DNA of 64,000 bases from the NCBI GenBank assembly GCA_964585545.1, contig CAZPDT010000006.1:107436-171435 (forward strand). The letters run 5' to 3'. A program made the position numbers and the translations under genes. The notes beneath the pieces are model-generated. The model made no database searches and was not told the origin of the DNA. It was given only the letters and a program-made list of their open reading frames with translations. The stretch comes from Brumimicrobium sp964585545 (GTDB lineage: Bacteria > Bacteroidota > Bacteroidia > Flavobacteriales_D > Crocinitomicaceae). Of the stretch, positions 16,746 through 25,662 are shown one piece after another (the stretch's first letter is position 1; each line of letters begins with the position of its first letter).

Positions 16746-17619
16746 ATGGAATTAAAAGCTGATTGAGCTGGTAGATAGCTTTTCCTACACGTGGTCCAAA
16801 GTTGTTAATCAAACCACCATCCATTGTGATTACAGCTTTATTCTTTCCTGCATTGGTTTGGCTTATTCCTGGTATTTTTAACAAGCCGTCAATTCCATCA
16901 AGGCTTTTTAGTCCCGAGTTGAACATCATTATTACATCTGGATTATTATTGATTAAAGCTTCAGTTGTTAATGGTTTATATTTTTTAATATCATCAACAG
17001 CGTTATCTCCTCCGGCTAAATCTATTAATGCTTCAATGGGAGTACCTTCTCCGGCAATCATCATAGTTCCGGCTCCTCTCGCATAAATAAACAAAACTTC
17101 TGGTTCTTCCTTGAATGATTTTATCTTCGATAAGCTTTTATCTATTTCTGAGGTTAAATTTGTAGCATCATTTACTCCTATAGCCAAAGCAACATCTTCA
17201 ATAAATGATTTTACACTGGGAATTGTATATTCTTTTGAAAAGAATTTGCATGTAACTCCTGATGCTTTTAGTTTTTTCTCAAGTTTTGGATTGATATCAC
17301 CTTTGTCAACTAAAATAAGCGTTGGTTGGAGCGCCATTAAAGCCTCCATAGATAAAGACTGTGTTCTTCCTAAGCTTTTCACAGAGTCACGAACCCAGTC
17401 TGGATATGTACTTGTTGCATCACGACCAACCAAAAGATCCCCTTTTCCTAATTCAGCGACAATGGCTGTAATAGCGCCATCAAGGGAAACAATTCTTTGT
17501 TCTACTTGAGTTGAATCCTTGCTGTTCTCTTTTTGGGTTTTGTTATCGGTTCCGTTTTTACAAGAAACCAAAACAGTTCCAATTAGTAGAAACGATAAAA
17601 ATAGATTTGTTTTTTTCAT
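16735..17619 (-). CDS. hmuT: Heme/iron ABC transporter substrate-binding lipoprotein
   Basis: 294 aa. The leader ends in the lipobox VLVSC (Cys20), so it is lipid-anchored in the periplasm. The mature part is a class III binding protein: QRIVSLDGAITAIVAELG, GRDATSTYPDWV, IFDKG-type LILVDKGDINPKLEKKL and a late AGGDNAVDDIKKYKPLT. This fits HmuT-type heme binders; a GRD-x-TS-x-YP segment with Tyr at the ligand position is typical. It overlaps the permease gene and follows the DUF6607 gene by 24 bp. Confidence 0.88.
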   Translation of the reverse strand: MKKTNLFLSFLLIGTVLVSCKNGTDNKTQKENSKDSTQVEQRIVSLDGAITAIVAELGKGDLLVGRDATSTYPDWVRDSVKSLGRTQSLSMEALMALQPTLILVDKGDINPKLEKKLKASGVTCKFFSKEYTIPSVKSFIEDVALAIGVNDATNLTSEIDKSLSKIKSFKEEPEVLFIYARGAGTMMIAGEGTPIEALIDLAGGDNAVDDIKKYKPLTTEALINNNPDVIMMFNSGLKSLDGIDGLLKIPGISQTNAGKNKAVITMDGGLINNFGPRVGKAIYQLNQLLIPYAK

Positions 17620-17643
17620 TTTTATTTCTTTTGAATGTTTGTT

Positions 17644-18549
17644 TTATCCGTTATACCCTTCAACGTGTTTTGATAAAAGCGCTTTAATTTCTGACGTTGC
17701 TTTTTCTTCATTGAAATTTTCTCCTGAGAATGTTTTAGAAAGACCGAGTTGTGCCATATACAAATCTTCATCTTTGTTGATAACAATCTTATCTCGAGAA
17801 TCAGTAATATCTTTCCATATTTGACGAACCAATGCCCAAAAATCTACTTGATTTTCCCACATATCTATTGCCAATTGTGGATCATAGTCTTTTTTAGTGA
17901 AGGTTTCCAATCCTTTTTCCATGCAAATGAGAGTTTCTTCGCCATTATCATTGCAATGAATCTTTTTATTGTCTTGCTCCAAAACCCAGTCTCCGTTGTC
18001 AAATATCTCAATATGAGAATGACGTTTCAAAACGTTGTAGTCTGTACGACCTGCAGTTGAAATTTCTCTTCTCGGTAGGGCTGCGTTGGCTGTGCTTTCC
18101 CAAAAATGACGTCCATCAACATGTACCCACGTTCCAAAGCCTTCGTAACGAGGAGCGTCATCTACTTGATAAACTTTTTGAGACCAAGTTCCTGCAGCTT
18201 GTTCGGGCGTCAAAATGATTTTTTTCCATTCATGGTTTTTTTCTAATACAACCAACTCTCGGTTTTCGTAAATCCAATCTTGTCGCCAGTGTTTGATGAT
18301 AACATCATTATTCACAAACAAAATGTGTTGTATTGAAATTTTATCTTCTGTTTCTTCAATAATATGAGCCACTTCTTTGGCTGCTGAAAATTTTCGATCA
18401 TGATATTCATAATTTTTAATTGGTGAAAATGTTTCTGAAAACTTGAAAGACACTCTATAACATCCCGCTAAAGATTTAATCAATTCTCTTTCTAATTCTT
18501 TCTTTTCTTTTTTAACTGCTTCCGGAGTTTCTAAAACAGATGTTGACAT
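17644..18549 (-). CDS. DUF6607 family protein, first gene of the heme operon
   Basis: 301 aa from ATG 18547-18549, chosen over the longer frame from 18612 because the extra 21 residues are unlikely, the -7 box overlaps them and an A-rich region suitable for initiation precedes 18549. No signal peptide at this start. Conserved words are KFSETFSPIKNY, IIKHWRQDWIYEN, YQVDDAPRYEGFGTWVHVDG, LPRREIS and VLKRHSHIEI, as I remember for DUF6607. It is rich in Trp, His and Tyr, which would suit heme or metal contact, but its function is not established. It leads the operon hmuT-hmuU-hmuV-chaN. Confidence 0.75.
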   Translation of the reverse strand: MSTSVLETPEAVKKEKKELERELIKSLAGCYRVSFKFSETFSPIKNYEYHDRKFSAAKEVAHIIEETEDKISIQHILFVNNDVIIKHWRQDWIYENRELVVLEKNHEWKKIILTPEQAAGTWSQKVYQVDDAPRYEGFGTWVHVDGRHFWESTANAALPRREISTAGRTDYNVLKRHSHIEIFDNGDWVLEQDNKKIHCNDNGEETLICMEKGLETFTKKDYDPQLAIDMWENQVDFWALVRQIWKDITDSRDKIVINKDEDLYMAQLGLSKTFSGENFNEEKATSEIKALLSKHVEGYNG

Positions 18550-18614
18550 AATTTTTTCTTTTATTTTTATATACAAAACGACACACCAAAAAAGGCGTAG
18601 CTTAAATTTCACGA

Positions 18615-18643
18615 CAAATATATAACTTTATTTAGACTAAATA
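18615..18643 (-). promoter_or_regulatory. Promoter and operator palindrome of the heme operon
   Basis: On the minus strand TATATTTG (18615-18622) fits the -7 consensus TAnnTTTG. Six bases upstream lies the perfect odd palindrome TATTTAG-A-CTAAATA (18629-18643), placed in the -33/-7 spacer where a bound repressor would block polymerase. The half-site resembles metal-responsive DtxR/MntR-family operators, so iron or heme control is a reasonable guess. Confidence 0.6.
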
Positions 18644-18750
18644 TAAATAGTAGCAGAATATTTTATTGTGCCAAGGATTTTACAGGAGCATCTTCTTATT
18701 TGAGGTTGTTTTTTAACTTGAGAGCCAGTGTTGAAGTCAGGAAAGAAATA

Positions 18751-18813
18751 AGCCACGAATTACACAAATGGACACGAATAAAATATTCGTGATAATTAGC
18801 GGCATTTGTGGCT
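18751..18813. repeat. Imperfect palindromic element beside the duplicated segment
   Basis: Outer arms AGCCAC (18751-18756) and GTGGCT (18808-18813) enclose a perfect inner hairpin CACGAATA (18773-18780) / TATTCGTG (18784-18791) with a 3-nt loop. Words such as GCCACGAATTACAC are frequent in intergenic repeats of environmental Bacteroidota as I recall them. It ends five bases before copy B of the 811-bp repeat and may mark the rearrangement point. Confidence 0.55.
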
Positions 18814-18818
18814 AGGGA

Positions 18819-19191
18819 TTTTAAAGTGAATGATTTAATGGTTCGTTTTAGATTTGAAGGAAACAATGGAAACAACGTATTTATTGACAATATTAAAATT
18901 TCTGACATAAGTCAACTCGGTTTAAATGATGCAAAAGCAGACAATCAATTGTATATTTATCCAAACCCTGCCAATACGGAAGTTAAAGTAGCGGTTGACA
19001 AAGGAACACTCGATGGAAAGGTGCAACTTTATGATGTCTATGGGAAAGTAATACATTCTTACAGAGTCAAACAGCAAAAACAGTATACTGTTCCACTAAA
19101 TACAATCTCTGAAGGTACTTATTTCTTGAAATATTATCCAAGCAATGTACAGAAAAGTGCTCGTGTTCAAAAAGTAATTGTTGTAAAGTAA
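18819..19191 (+). pseudogene. C-terminal remnant of the M43 metalloprotease
   Basis: The 373 bp encode the last 123 residues of the protease at 8461 (part of the module before the sorting domain, then the whole type A T9SS domain with YIYPNPAN and KVIVVK). No start codon, signal peptide or catalytic domain is present. The upstream sequence is unrelated. It is the left part of copy B of the 811-bp repeat and is kept almost identical to copy A, which suggests gene conversion rather than function. Confidence 0.9.
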
Positions 19192-19629
19192 TAAATCATT
19201 ACCTCATCAATCCAGGATTGAGAGAAGCAGAATAAAGAAAATCAAAGCAGGATACTCGCTCTCACTCTGTTTCCCCCTACCGTTTCAAATAGAAAAACCC
19301 CTCTTTCACACGGTCTTCTTTTTTTGCCACCACATTTCCACTCAGTTCAATCACATAATAATACGTCCCTTCAGGAAGCCTATTGCTACCCATTGTAGTT
19401 TGACTTTGGGAAATGCCATCCCAATCATTTTGGTAGTCATCAGATTGATAAACAAGACTGCCCCAGCGGTTATAGATCCAAACTTTTGTGCCGGGAAACT
19501 TTTCAAGGTCTTTAATATAAAACACATCGTTTTTGCCATCTCCGTTGGGAGAAATAGCACCAGAAACGGTCACAACGGTATTATCGTAAACCCAAATGGT
19601 TTTACGCATTGTATCAGCACAACTTTTAT
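18819..19629. repeat. 811-bp near-identical repeat, copy B
   Basis: Copy of 10164-10974 (offset 8,655 bp, no indels, three substitutions seen). It covers the protease remnant, the convergent spacer and the type B domain of the 653-aa protein. Its left edge is next to the palindromic element at 18751-18813. Confidence 0.95.
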
Positions 19630-21238
19630 AGTTTTTCCAGCCAACCAACTGCACTTCGTAGTTGCCCGAAGTATCTGCTGTAAATCCCGTAAAAGGATTG
19701 GATTGTTGCTCGCCATTAATTGTCCAAATAAAAGCAGCTGCATTTTGAGAATTATTTATAATATCCACTTGTAGTGGTGCTTTTCCAGTGAGAGGTTCTG
19801 CCACGAAAGCCACACTTGTGTTGTTGTAGGAGCCAATTATAACTGTTGTATCTTCACTTCTACAACCATTCATGTCTGTATAAAACAGTGTATAATCTCC
19901 TGCTGATAGGTTGTTTAGTGTTTTGGTGTTTGCGCTTAGTGTATCTCCGTTTTCCGAAATGGCAAAAATAGACTGGAAGGAACCGGAAGGATTAACCGTT
20001 ACCTCTCCCTTATTTGTGCCACAGGTTGTTTCTGCTGTCTCTAGCTTGTTTTGTAGGGGAGGAAGTACTGTAACTCGAACAGGACGAACCACAGAACAAC
20101 TGTCGTTGTTCCAAATTCTTACAGTATAAACTTGGGAGGAATCTCCTGAGAAAATAGGATTGGGGCAATGGGTGCAGCTTAGGTCATTCAATGCTGGTGA
20201 TGAGGCATTTGCAGGCTCCCACTCGTATTTTGTACCGCCAGAAGTATAAAGTTGGAGGGGTTCACCGTAGCAGAGGGTGGTGTCGTTGGAAACGGAGCCG
20301 GAAAAGATGTTGCACGGGGTGGTGTAGGCAAAAAATAATTGAAGGATAGGATTTGTTTTTGGTGCATTACTTGGATCTTGGTATTCAAAAGAGATATTAA
20401 ACTGGTTGGGATCTGAAATATAAGGTTGTATGTTAGCCAAAGCATCAGCACCTCCCATTTGGCTATCTGGTGTATCATTGGCCAATCCGTATAAAGTATC
20501 GTTTTCATAATAAAAAGAACCCCACACTCCAGAACATAATGGATCGTAATTATTTTCATCGCCTCCCGTTAAGCCCAGTAGCTGATTATTGCAATACACA
20601 TAACTGCCGTCTTTAATAGTGTCACAAAATGAATTGGAATGAAAAGCAAACCCTACATTCTTACTGGTGTCAACTTTATTTAAAGTATTTAACGAATAAG
20701 AAACATGCTGAGCAGCATCTTGTTGGTTAAGGATTATGGAAGTTGAAACTTTTCCCATGCTTGAGTTTTCATAAGCTATAAATAAATAGTAATCAAGAAA
20801 GACCCCGGTTTCAGCAGAGGAAGACTGCCCTGTAGGAGGAATTAATGTATAATTATTTTGCGTGGGACTAACAAAATTTATCACATTAATTGGAATAATG
20901 CCAATATGATAGGATGATATATTTATAAGCAAAATACTTGAAATGGTATCTTTATGTTTTAAAAGAATTTCATGATTATTAAAAATAATTTTTCTATCAT
21001 AAAATATACTGTCAAGATTGGGGTACTTTGTTTTATAGGTTGTAACAAAAAGATACGCTTTTCGAATCGTGCTATTAGGAGGAATATGTACATTAAATGT
21101 ACGTGGGGCTACAGAAATATATGGTCCTACACAATCTCCAGTTACCCCTCCTTTAAAAATATCTTGGTAAAACACTTGTTGACCAAATGAAACATTGGAA
21201 AACAAAAAGATAAGGAAAAATAATAATTTAATTTTCAT
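19277..21238 (-). CDS. Large secreted protein with type B (gliding-associated) C-terminal domain, paralog 2
   Basis: 653 aa, paralog of the protein at 10622. Signal peptide (MKIKLLFFLIFLFSNVSFGQ), then the shared module starting QVFYQDIFKGGVTGDC. The Ig-like part has CNIFSGSVSNDTTLCYGEPLQL, and PKD-like repeats follow (VAFVAEPLTGKAPLQVDI). The last 115 residues, including the type B domain (SPNGDGKNDVFYI, YNRWGSLVYQS), are identical in sequence to paralog 1 because they lie in the 811-bp repeat, while the rest is clearly diverged. Predicted surface protein exported by T9SS; role unknown. Confidence 0.85.
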   Translation of the reverse strand: MKIKLLFFLIFLFSNVSFGQQVFYQDIFKGGVTGDCVGPYISVAPRTFNVHIPPNSTIRKAYLFVTTYKTKYPNLDSIFYDRKIIFNNHEILLKHKDTISSILLINISSYHIGIIPINVINFVSPTQNNYTLIPPTGQSSSAETGVFLDYYLFIAYENSSMGKVSTSIILNQQDAAQHVSYSLNTLNKVDTSKNVGFAFHSNSFCDTIKDGSYVYCNNQLLGLTGGDENNYDPLCSGVWGSFYYENDTLYGLANDTPDSQMGGADALANIQPYISDPNQFNISFEYQDPSNAPKTNPILQLFFAYTTPCNIFSGSVSNDTTLCYGEPLQLYTSGGTKYEWEPANASSPALNDLSCTHCPNPIFSGDSSQVYTVRIWNNDSCSVVRPVRVTVLPPLQNKLETAETTCGTNKGEVTVNPSGSFQSIFAISENGDTLSANTKTLNNLSAGDYTLFYTDMNGCRSEDTTVIIGSYNNTSVAFVAEPLTGKAPLQVDIINNSQNAAAFIWTINGEQQSNPFTGFTADTSGNYEVQLVGWKNYKSCADTMRKTIWVYDNTVVTVSGAISPNGDGKNDVFYIKDLEKFPGTKVWIYNRWGSLVYQSDDYQNDWDGISQSQTTMGSNRLPEGTYYYVIELSGNVVAKKEDRVKEGFFYLKR

Positions 21239-21423
21239 AAAAAGTTACTTTTTAATATTGAGGGTGTATAAAATGCATAACTACTATATAATACGGGAAA
21301 ATAAGGACAATAGTTTGAAAATAAATTCACAAAATATGTTAAAATATTTGGAATACGTTTTTTTTTTTTTAAGAAATTGAAGTCATTAATTAATAGACTT
21401 ATACACAAAAAAATACTAATATT

Positions 21424-24400
21424 ATGAAAAAATTAACTGCTCTTTACTTGTTACTGTTAACTTCTCTAAGCTTTAACAGTTTCTCTCAGAACCCTGGTTG
21501 GATTTTACCCGATAAATATATTCCAGATATGAATAATAGTGGGATCCAACCCCTCCCGACAGTCTCCCCATCGGTAGAAGGCTACCATGGCGACCCCGCC
21601 ACTTGCGCCTCGAACATGCAAATGGATGCGGATGGAAATATGTTATTTTTTATCGTGGATGGAGAGATTTATGATAAAGAAGGGTATAAAATTGGGGATT
21701 TGACGGATGCTAGTAATTCGATTTATAAATTAAAGGGAACATCAGAAATTGCTATTGTACCTGTACCCAACAATTGTAGCCAATATTATATATTTCTTGC
21801 TGGGTATAACTTCCCTTATATTAGTTCTCCCGTTCATTCATTTATTGCCAAAATAGACATAACCTTACCCACGGATATTTCAGCTAATTCAGGTAGATTA
21901 GGTCGTATTGTGTACTGCAAAGATTTGCAAGACTATATACCAAATAATACACCTGATATGTCAGATCCCCAAAGAACTTCATCAGTATTTTTTTCTGCTT
22001 CTAAATTGCGTAGTGATAATACACGGTTTGTTTTTGTAATGGGTGTAACTGGTTTGTATCGTTTTAAACTATCAGGTAATAATGTGCAATTTGATAATTT
22101 TTGGTCCTTTGTACCAAAATACTTTAACCACAAATCAAATGGAGAAAAGAGAGGAGAAATGGAACTTATAGAGTTTACTGGGCAACAAGATACAAAATAC
22201 CGTTTAGCTATATCATTAAAAATGAATAAACAATCCAGTACCTCACAGGCAGAGTCTGTACTGTGTCTAGATTTAAACACAGCAGGTAACGTAATAAAAG
22301 ACACCTTATTAAGTTATACTCATCATCTCAACTTACCAAATAATGAAATTCATCCTCTTATTCATGGAATTGAATTTTCTCCTGATGGTAATAATTTATT
22401 CATCACCCATTGCACCAATCAATTTTATCCAAACGCTTTCGATTATTTTAATTTTAATAATCCTTCAGCAGGTATACAGCCTGTTTCTGGGGTAAGTCAA
22501 AACCAAGCGTCAAACTTTCAATATTCACAAATAGAAATTGGAAAGTCAGGAAACAATATGTTATTATATTTAGCATATTCAGGAGGTTTAGCAGCTTTTT
22601 CCAATCCAAATAATCCAACTCTAGGCTCTTTGAATATGAACGCCGTGCCTTTTTCATATAATTATAATATGCAGGGTGTAAATTTTTATTCTGATGGTTT
22701 AAAATCCTACATGCTCCCCGACCAAATTGATGGGATGGATTATCAAAGTATTGCTTCTACAATTTATAGCATGTCAACCTATACTGCTCAATCAAGTGCA
22801 ACTTGGCAGCCTAATGGTACAAATCCATGGGGAATTACAAATATGGAGGTTTATATTACCGATAAATTAATAATTCCAAATAACGTCAATATTACTATTA
22901 AAAACATGACCTTTCATTTTGCTCCAGACGCAAAAGTTATTATTGAACCCGGCGGTAAATTAACATTGGAAACGGGAAGTGTTCTTACCAATAATAAGTT
23001 GGATTGCGATGATAGTGAAGGGGACTTCTGGCAAGGTGTTGAAGTATGGGGTACTTCAAGCCAACACCAATACCCATCACAAAATCCCTCCTATCAAGGA
23101 ATGCTGGTCTTGAAAAATGGAGGTACTATTGAATACGCAAAATTGGGAGCTCAAAATTGGAAGCCAGATGATTACAACAAAATTGGAGGTGTAATCCAAT
23201 CAAATGGCGGTAAGTTCATAAACAACAGAAGAGATGTTGGGTTTATCTCTTATCAAAACTTTGTCCCCGGCAATCCCTCAAATAAACAAAGTGATTTATC
23301 GGTATTTAATGATACAGAATTTATTTCTGATGATAATTATATTGAAATAACAGGAGATGTGTCCAGTATACACGTAACAATGTGGGATGTTCATGGAATT
23401 CAGTTTAATGGTTGCACTTTTGCCAACAACAAAACAGGAACCAAATGGAACAGTGCAAGTCCAAACAAGGGAATCTACAGTGTTGATGCTAGCTTTACTG
23501 TGGGTACTTTTTGTACATCATCTTCTAATCCTTGTCCCTCAGGCAGTCTACAAAAATCTAGTTTTTCAGGTTTGTTTACTGCCATAGAAGCAGATGGCGC
23601 AGGTACAAGTGAAACCGTAAAAGTTACCCAATCAAATTTTACCGATATTGTAAACGGTATTTTGATTAACGAGATTGATAACGTTTCAATTGATCGTAAC
23701 AATATGTTTCTTAACGATCCAGGCTACAATCAAAACCCATATTTTTCCATGCAATATAAAGGGGTACAAATTAAAAACGCTACAGGTTTTCTTGTTGAGG
23801 AGAATGACATTTCGTCAACAACACCCTTTTTCTTTCCCAATGCTCCCTATTCGTATGGAATTGTCATTAACAATAGTGGGACAGCCAACAATCGGGTGTA
23901 TAAGAATGATTTAAGTAGTTTAAGAGTTGCATCATCAGCTTATGCTATAAATTACGAGCCAACAACTGCTGGTGATCCTTCTGGTCTTCAATTTTTATGT
24001 AATAATTACAGCAATAATATGTTCGATATTTATGTTGGAAATATTGCAAATGTTAATGATGGTATTCGCCTATTTCAAGGCAATTACAACTACAGTCAAA
24101 ATGCACGAATTCCTGCAGGAAATAAGTTCAGTAGTGGAAATCCATTTTCTGCAACTTGGAATTTGGATAATCACCATGGGACCCAAATCAATTATTATTA
24201 TAATCCAAATGTAGCCAATACAGAACCCATCAATTCAAATGGAAATTATGACCAAATAACCAAAGCAATAACTACAAGTACCAACTCTTGCCCATCAAGT
24301 TTTGGTGGTGGAGGAATCATCTTCCTTCCTTTTTCATCCTTATCTGGTGAAAATGACAGTTTAGAGAATGTTTATAATAATTTGAATTACAATTACCGCT

Positions 24401-25461
24401 CCTTAATTGATGGAGGAAACACACAACAACTTCAACAAGCAATAGACAACAGTTGGTCGGACGATACTTGGGCATTGAGAAATCAGCTCATCGAAAAATC
24501 ACCCTATCTATCTACGGGTACACTATTAAAAGTAGCAGAACAACAAGACCTTCCAGATGCCATGCTTTTAGAAATATTACTGGCCAATCCTGATGCAACA
24601 CACAGTCCTGATTTTATTGAAAAATTAAAGGAAGCAACTCATTATACCTTTCCACAATATATGATTGATTATGTAAAAGATAATCGCAATACTGAAACAA
24701 CACGAACAAACTTAGAAGGTCAAATGGGAGGTATTCAAACACAAATTGCGTTAAATCAAAGTGTCTTAAAGCATAGAAGTAAAATGCGTGATAGTTTTGA
24801 TTTGGCAGAAAGACAATCGACTGTAGAAATTGGCAACAGTATCTTTGATAAAGTAGGGCGTGCCGATTATTATATAAGTCAAAAGCAATGGACAAATGCA
24901 AAGAATGTTATCAATGACATTAAAACAAATGATTCATTAAAAGAGCAACTTGATTTTATTCAACATTTTTCCGATTACATCAATTTTAGAGAAAATCTGG
25001 GAGATAGAGAAATCTCTCAACTGGATACTTCTGAAATTGACCAGTTAAAACACTGGGCTGATGGAAGTAGTAGAGTTGCTGGGTATGCACAGAACATACT
25101 TTGCTTTTTCTACAATACGTGTTATAGTGATTCACTTACTGTTGATGAGAGTGGAGCCAGTACTTCTTCATCAAATGTAACCAACACAACATCAATAAAT
25201 GATGTGTTGTACAATCTTGCTATTTCCCCAAATCCAGCCACAAGCAGTACTTCTGTTCAATGGACCATTTATGATGAATTGGAAAATTGTAGCTATAAAG
25301 TGCAAAACTTAAATGATGGCAGTGTTGTGGCACAAGGAAATATTACTCAAAATGAAGGATCGGTTACGCTAAATGTTAACTCTTTTCTCAATGGATATTA
25401 CGTGGTAAAAATTATCAATAAAGGCAAAGTAAAAGCAGATAAAAAGTTGGTGGTTGAATGA
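21424..25461 (+). CDS. Giant T9SS type A protein with beta-helix region
   Basis: 1345 aa with signal peptide (MKKLTALYLLLLTSLSFNSFSQ). Residues 25-450 look like a propeller-type module (HGDPATCASN, LLFFIVDG-like MLFFIVDG, GIEFSPDGNNLF). Residues 485-850 have the regular pattern of a right-handed parallel beta-helix (PDAKVIIEPGGKLTLETGS, WQGVEVWG, GTIEYAK, then NNKTG/NDMFLND turns). Residues 950-1230 are charged and helical. The C-terminus is a type A sorting domain (AISPNPATSST, GYYVVKIINKG, KKLVVE). The N-terminal 60 residues match the decayed gene at 13134. Probable surface or secreted protein; substrate or partner unknown. Confidence 0.88.
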   Translation: MKKLTALYLLLLTSLSFNSFSQNPGWILPDKYIPDMNNSGIQPLPTVSPSVEGYHGDPATCASNMQMDADGNMLFFIVDGEIYDKEGYKIGDLTDASNSIYKLKGTSEIAIVPVPNNCSQYYIFLAGYNFPYISSPVHSFIAKIDITLPTDISANSGRLGRIVYCKDLQDYIPNNTPDMSDPQRTSSVFFSASKLRSDNTRFVFVMGVTGLYRFKLSGNNVQFDNFWSFVPKYFNHKSNGEKRGEMELIEFTGQQDTKYRLAISLKMNKQSSTSQAESVLCLDLNTAGNVIKDTLLSYTHHLNLPNNEIHPLIHGIEFSPDGNNLFITHCTNQFYPNAFDYFNFNNPSAGIQPVSGVSQNQASNFQYSQIEIGKSGNNMLLYLAYSGGLAAFSNPNNPTLGSLNMNAVPFSYNYNMQGVNFYSDGLKSYMLPDQIDGMDYQSIASTIYSMSTYTAQSSATWQPNGTNPWGITNMEVYITDKLIIPNNVNITIKNMTFHFAPDAKVIIEPGGKLTLETGSVLTNNKLDCDDSEGDFWQGVEVWGTSSQHQYPSQNPSYQGMLVLKNGGTIEYAKLGAQNWKPDDYNKIGGVIQSNGGKFINNRRDVGFISYQNFVPGNPSNKQSDLSVFNDTEFISDDNYIEITGDVSSIHVTMWDVHGIQFNGCTFANNKTGTKWNSASPNKGIYSVDASFTVGTFCTSSSNPCPSGSLQKSSFSGLFTAIEADGAGTSETVKVTQSNFTDIVNGILINEIDNVSIDRNNMFLNDPGYNQNPYFSMQYKGVQIKNATGFLVEENDISSTTPFFFPNAPYSYGIVINNSGTANNRVYKNDLSSLRVASSAYAINYEPTTAGDPSGLQFLCNNYSNNMFDIYVGNIANVNDGIRLFQGNYNYSQNARIPAGNKFSSGNPFSATWNLDNHHGTQINYYYNPNVANTEPINSNGNYDQITKAITTSTNSCPSSFGGGGIIFLPFSSLSGENDSLENVYNNLNYNYRSLIDGGNTQQLQQAIDNSWSDDTWALRNQLIEKSPYLSTGTLLKVAEQQDLPDAMLLEILLANPDATHSPDFIEKLKEATHYTFPQYMIDYVKDNRNTETTRTNLEGQMGGIQTQIALNQSVLKHRSKMRDSFDLAERQSTVEIGNSIFDKVGRADYYISQKQWTNAKNVINDIKTNDSLKEQLDFIQHFSDYINFRENLGDREISQLDTSEIDQLKHWADGSSRVAGYAQNILCFFYNTCYSDSLTVDESGASTSSSNVTNTTSINDVLYNLAISPNPATSSTSVQWTIYDELENCSYKVQNLNDGSVVAQGNITQNEGSVTLNVNSFLNGYYVVKIINKGKVKADKKLVVE

Positions 25462-25484
25462 TCAACTTTAGAGTATTTTAGAAT

Positions 25485-25516
25485 AAAAAAGACTGTCGAG
25501 AGGCGGTCTTTTTTTT
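25485..25516 (+). terminator. Rho-independent terminator after the beta-helix protein gene
   Basis: AAAAAAGACTG (25485-25495) pairs with CGGTCTTTTTT (25504-25514), with one T-G pair, followed by more T. It lies 24 bp after the stop codon at 25461. Confidence 0.8.
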
Positions 25517-25563
25517 GTAAATATCATTAACGTTCAACGTTTACTTAAACAGAAAACATAAAA

Positions 25564-25628
25564 TTGACAGTCTGGTTATGCAGAAATTGCCATTTTGACA
25601 GTTTAAAGGCAGTGGCACAATGATTGAC
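25564..25628 (+). promoter_or_regulatory. Sigma-54-like promoter and upstream TTGACAG repeats before htpG
   Basis: TGGCAC (25613-25618), five bases, then TTGAC (25624-25628) has the exact GG-to-G spacing of the sigma-54 consensus TGGCAC-N5-TTGCA, with A instead of C at the -12 position. Two TTGACAG copies at 25564-25570 and 25595-25601 are 31 bp apart, and TTGAC/GTCAA arms flank 25624-25644. Heat-shock genes of this phylum may use such a promoter; here it is inferred from sequence only. Confidence 0.5.
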
Positions 25629-25662
25629 CAACAGAAATTGTCAATAATAAAATGAAAACAGG

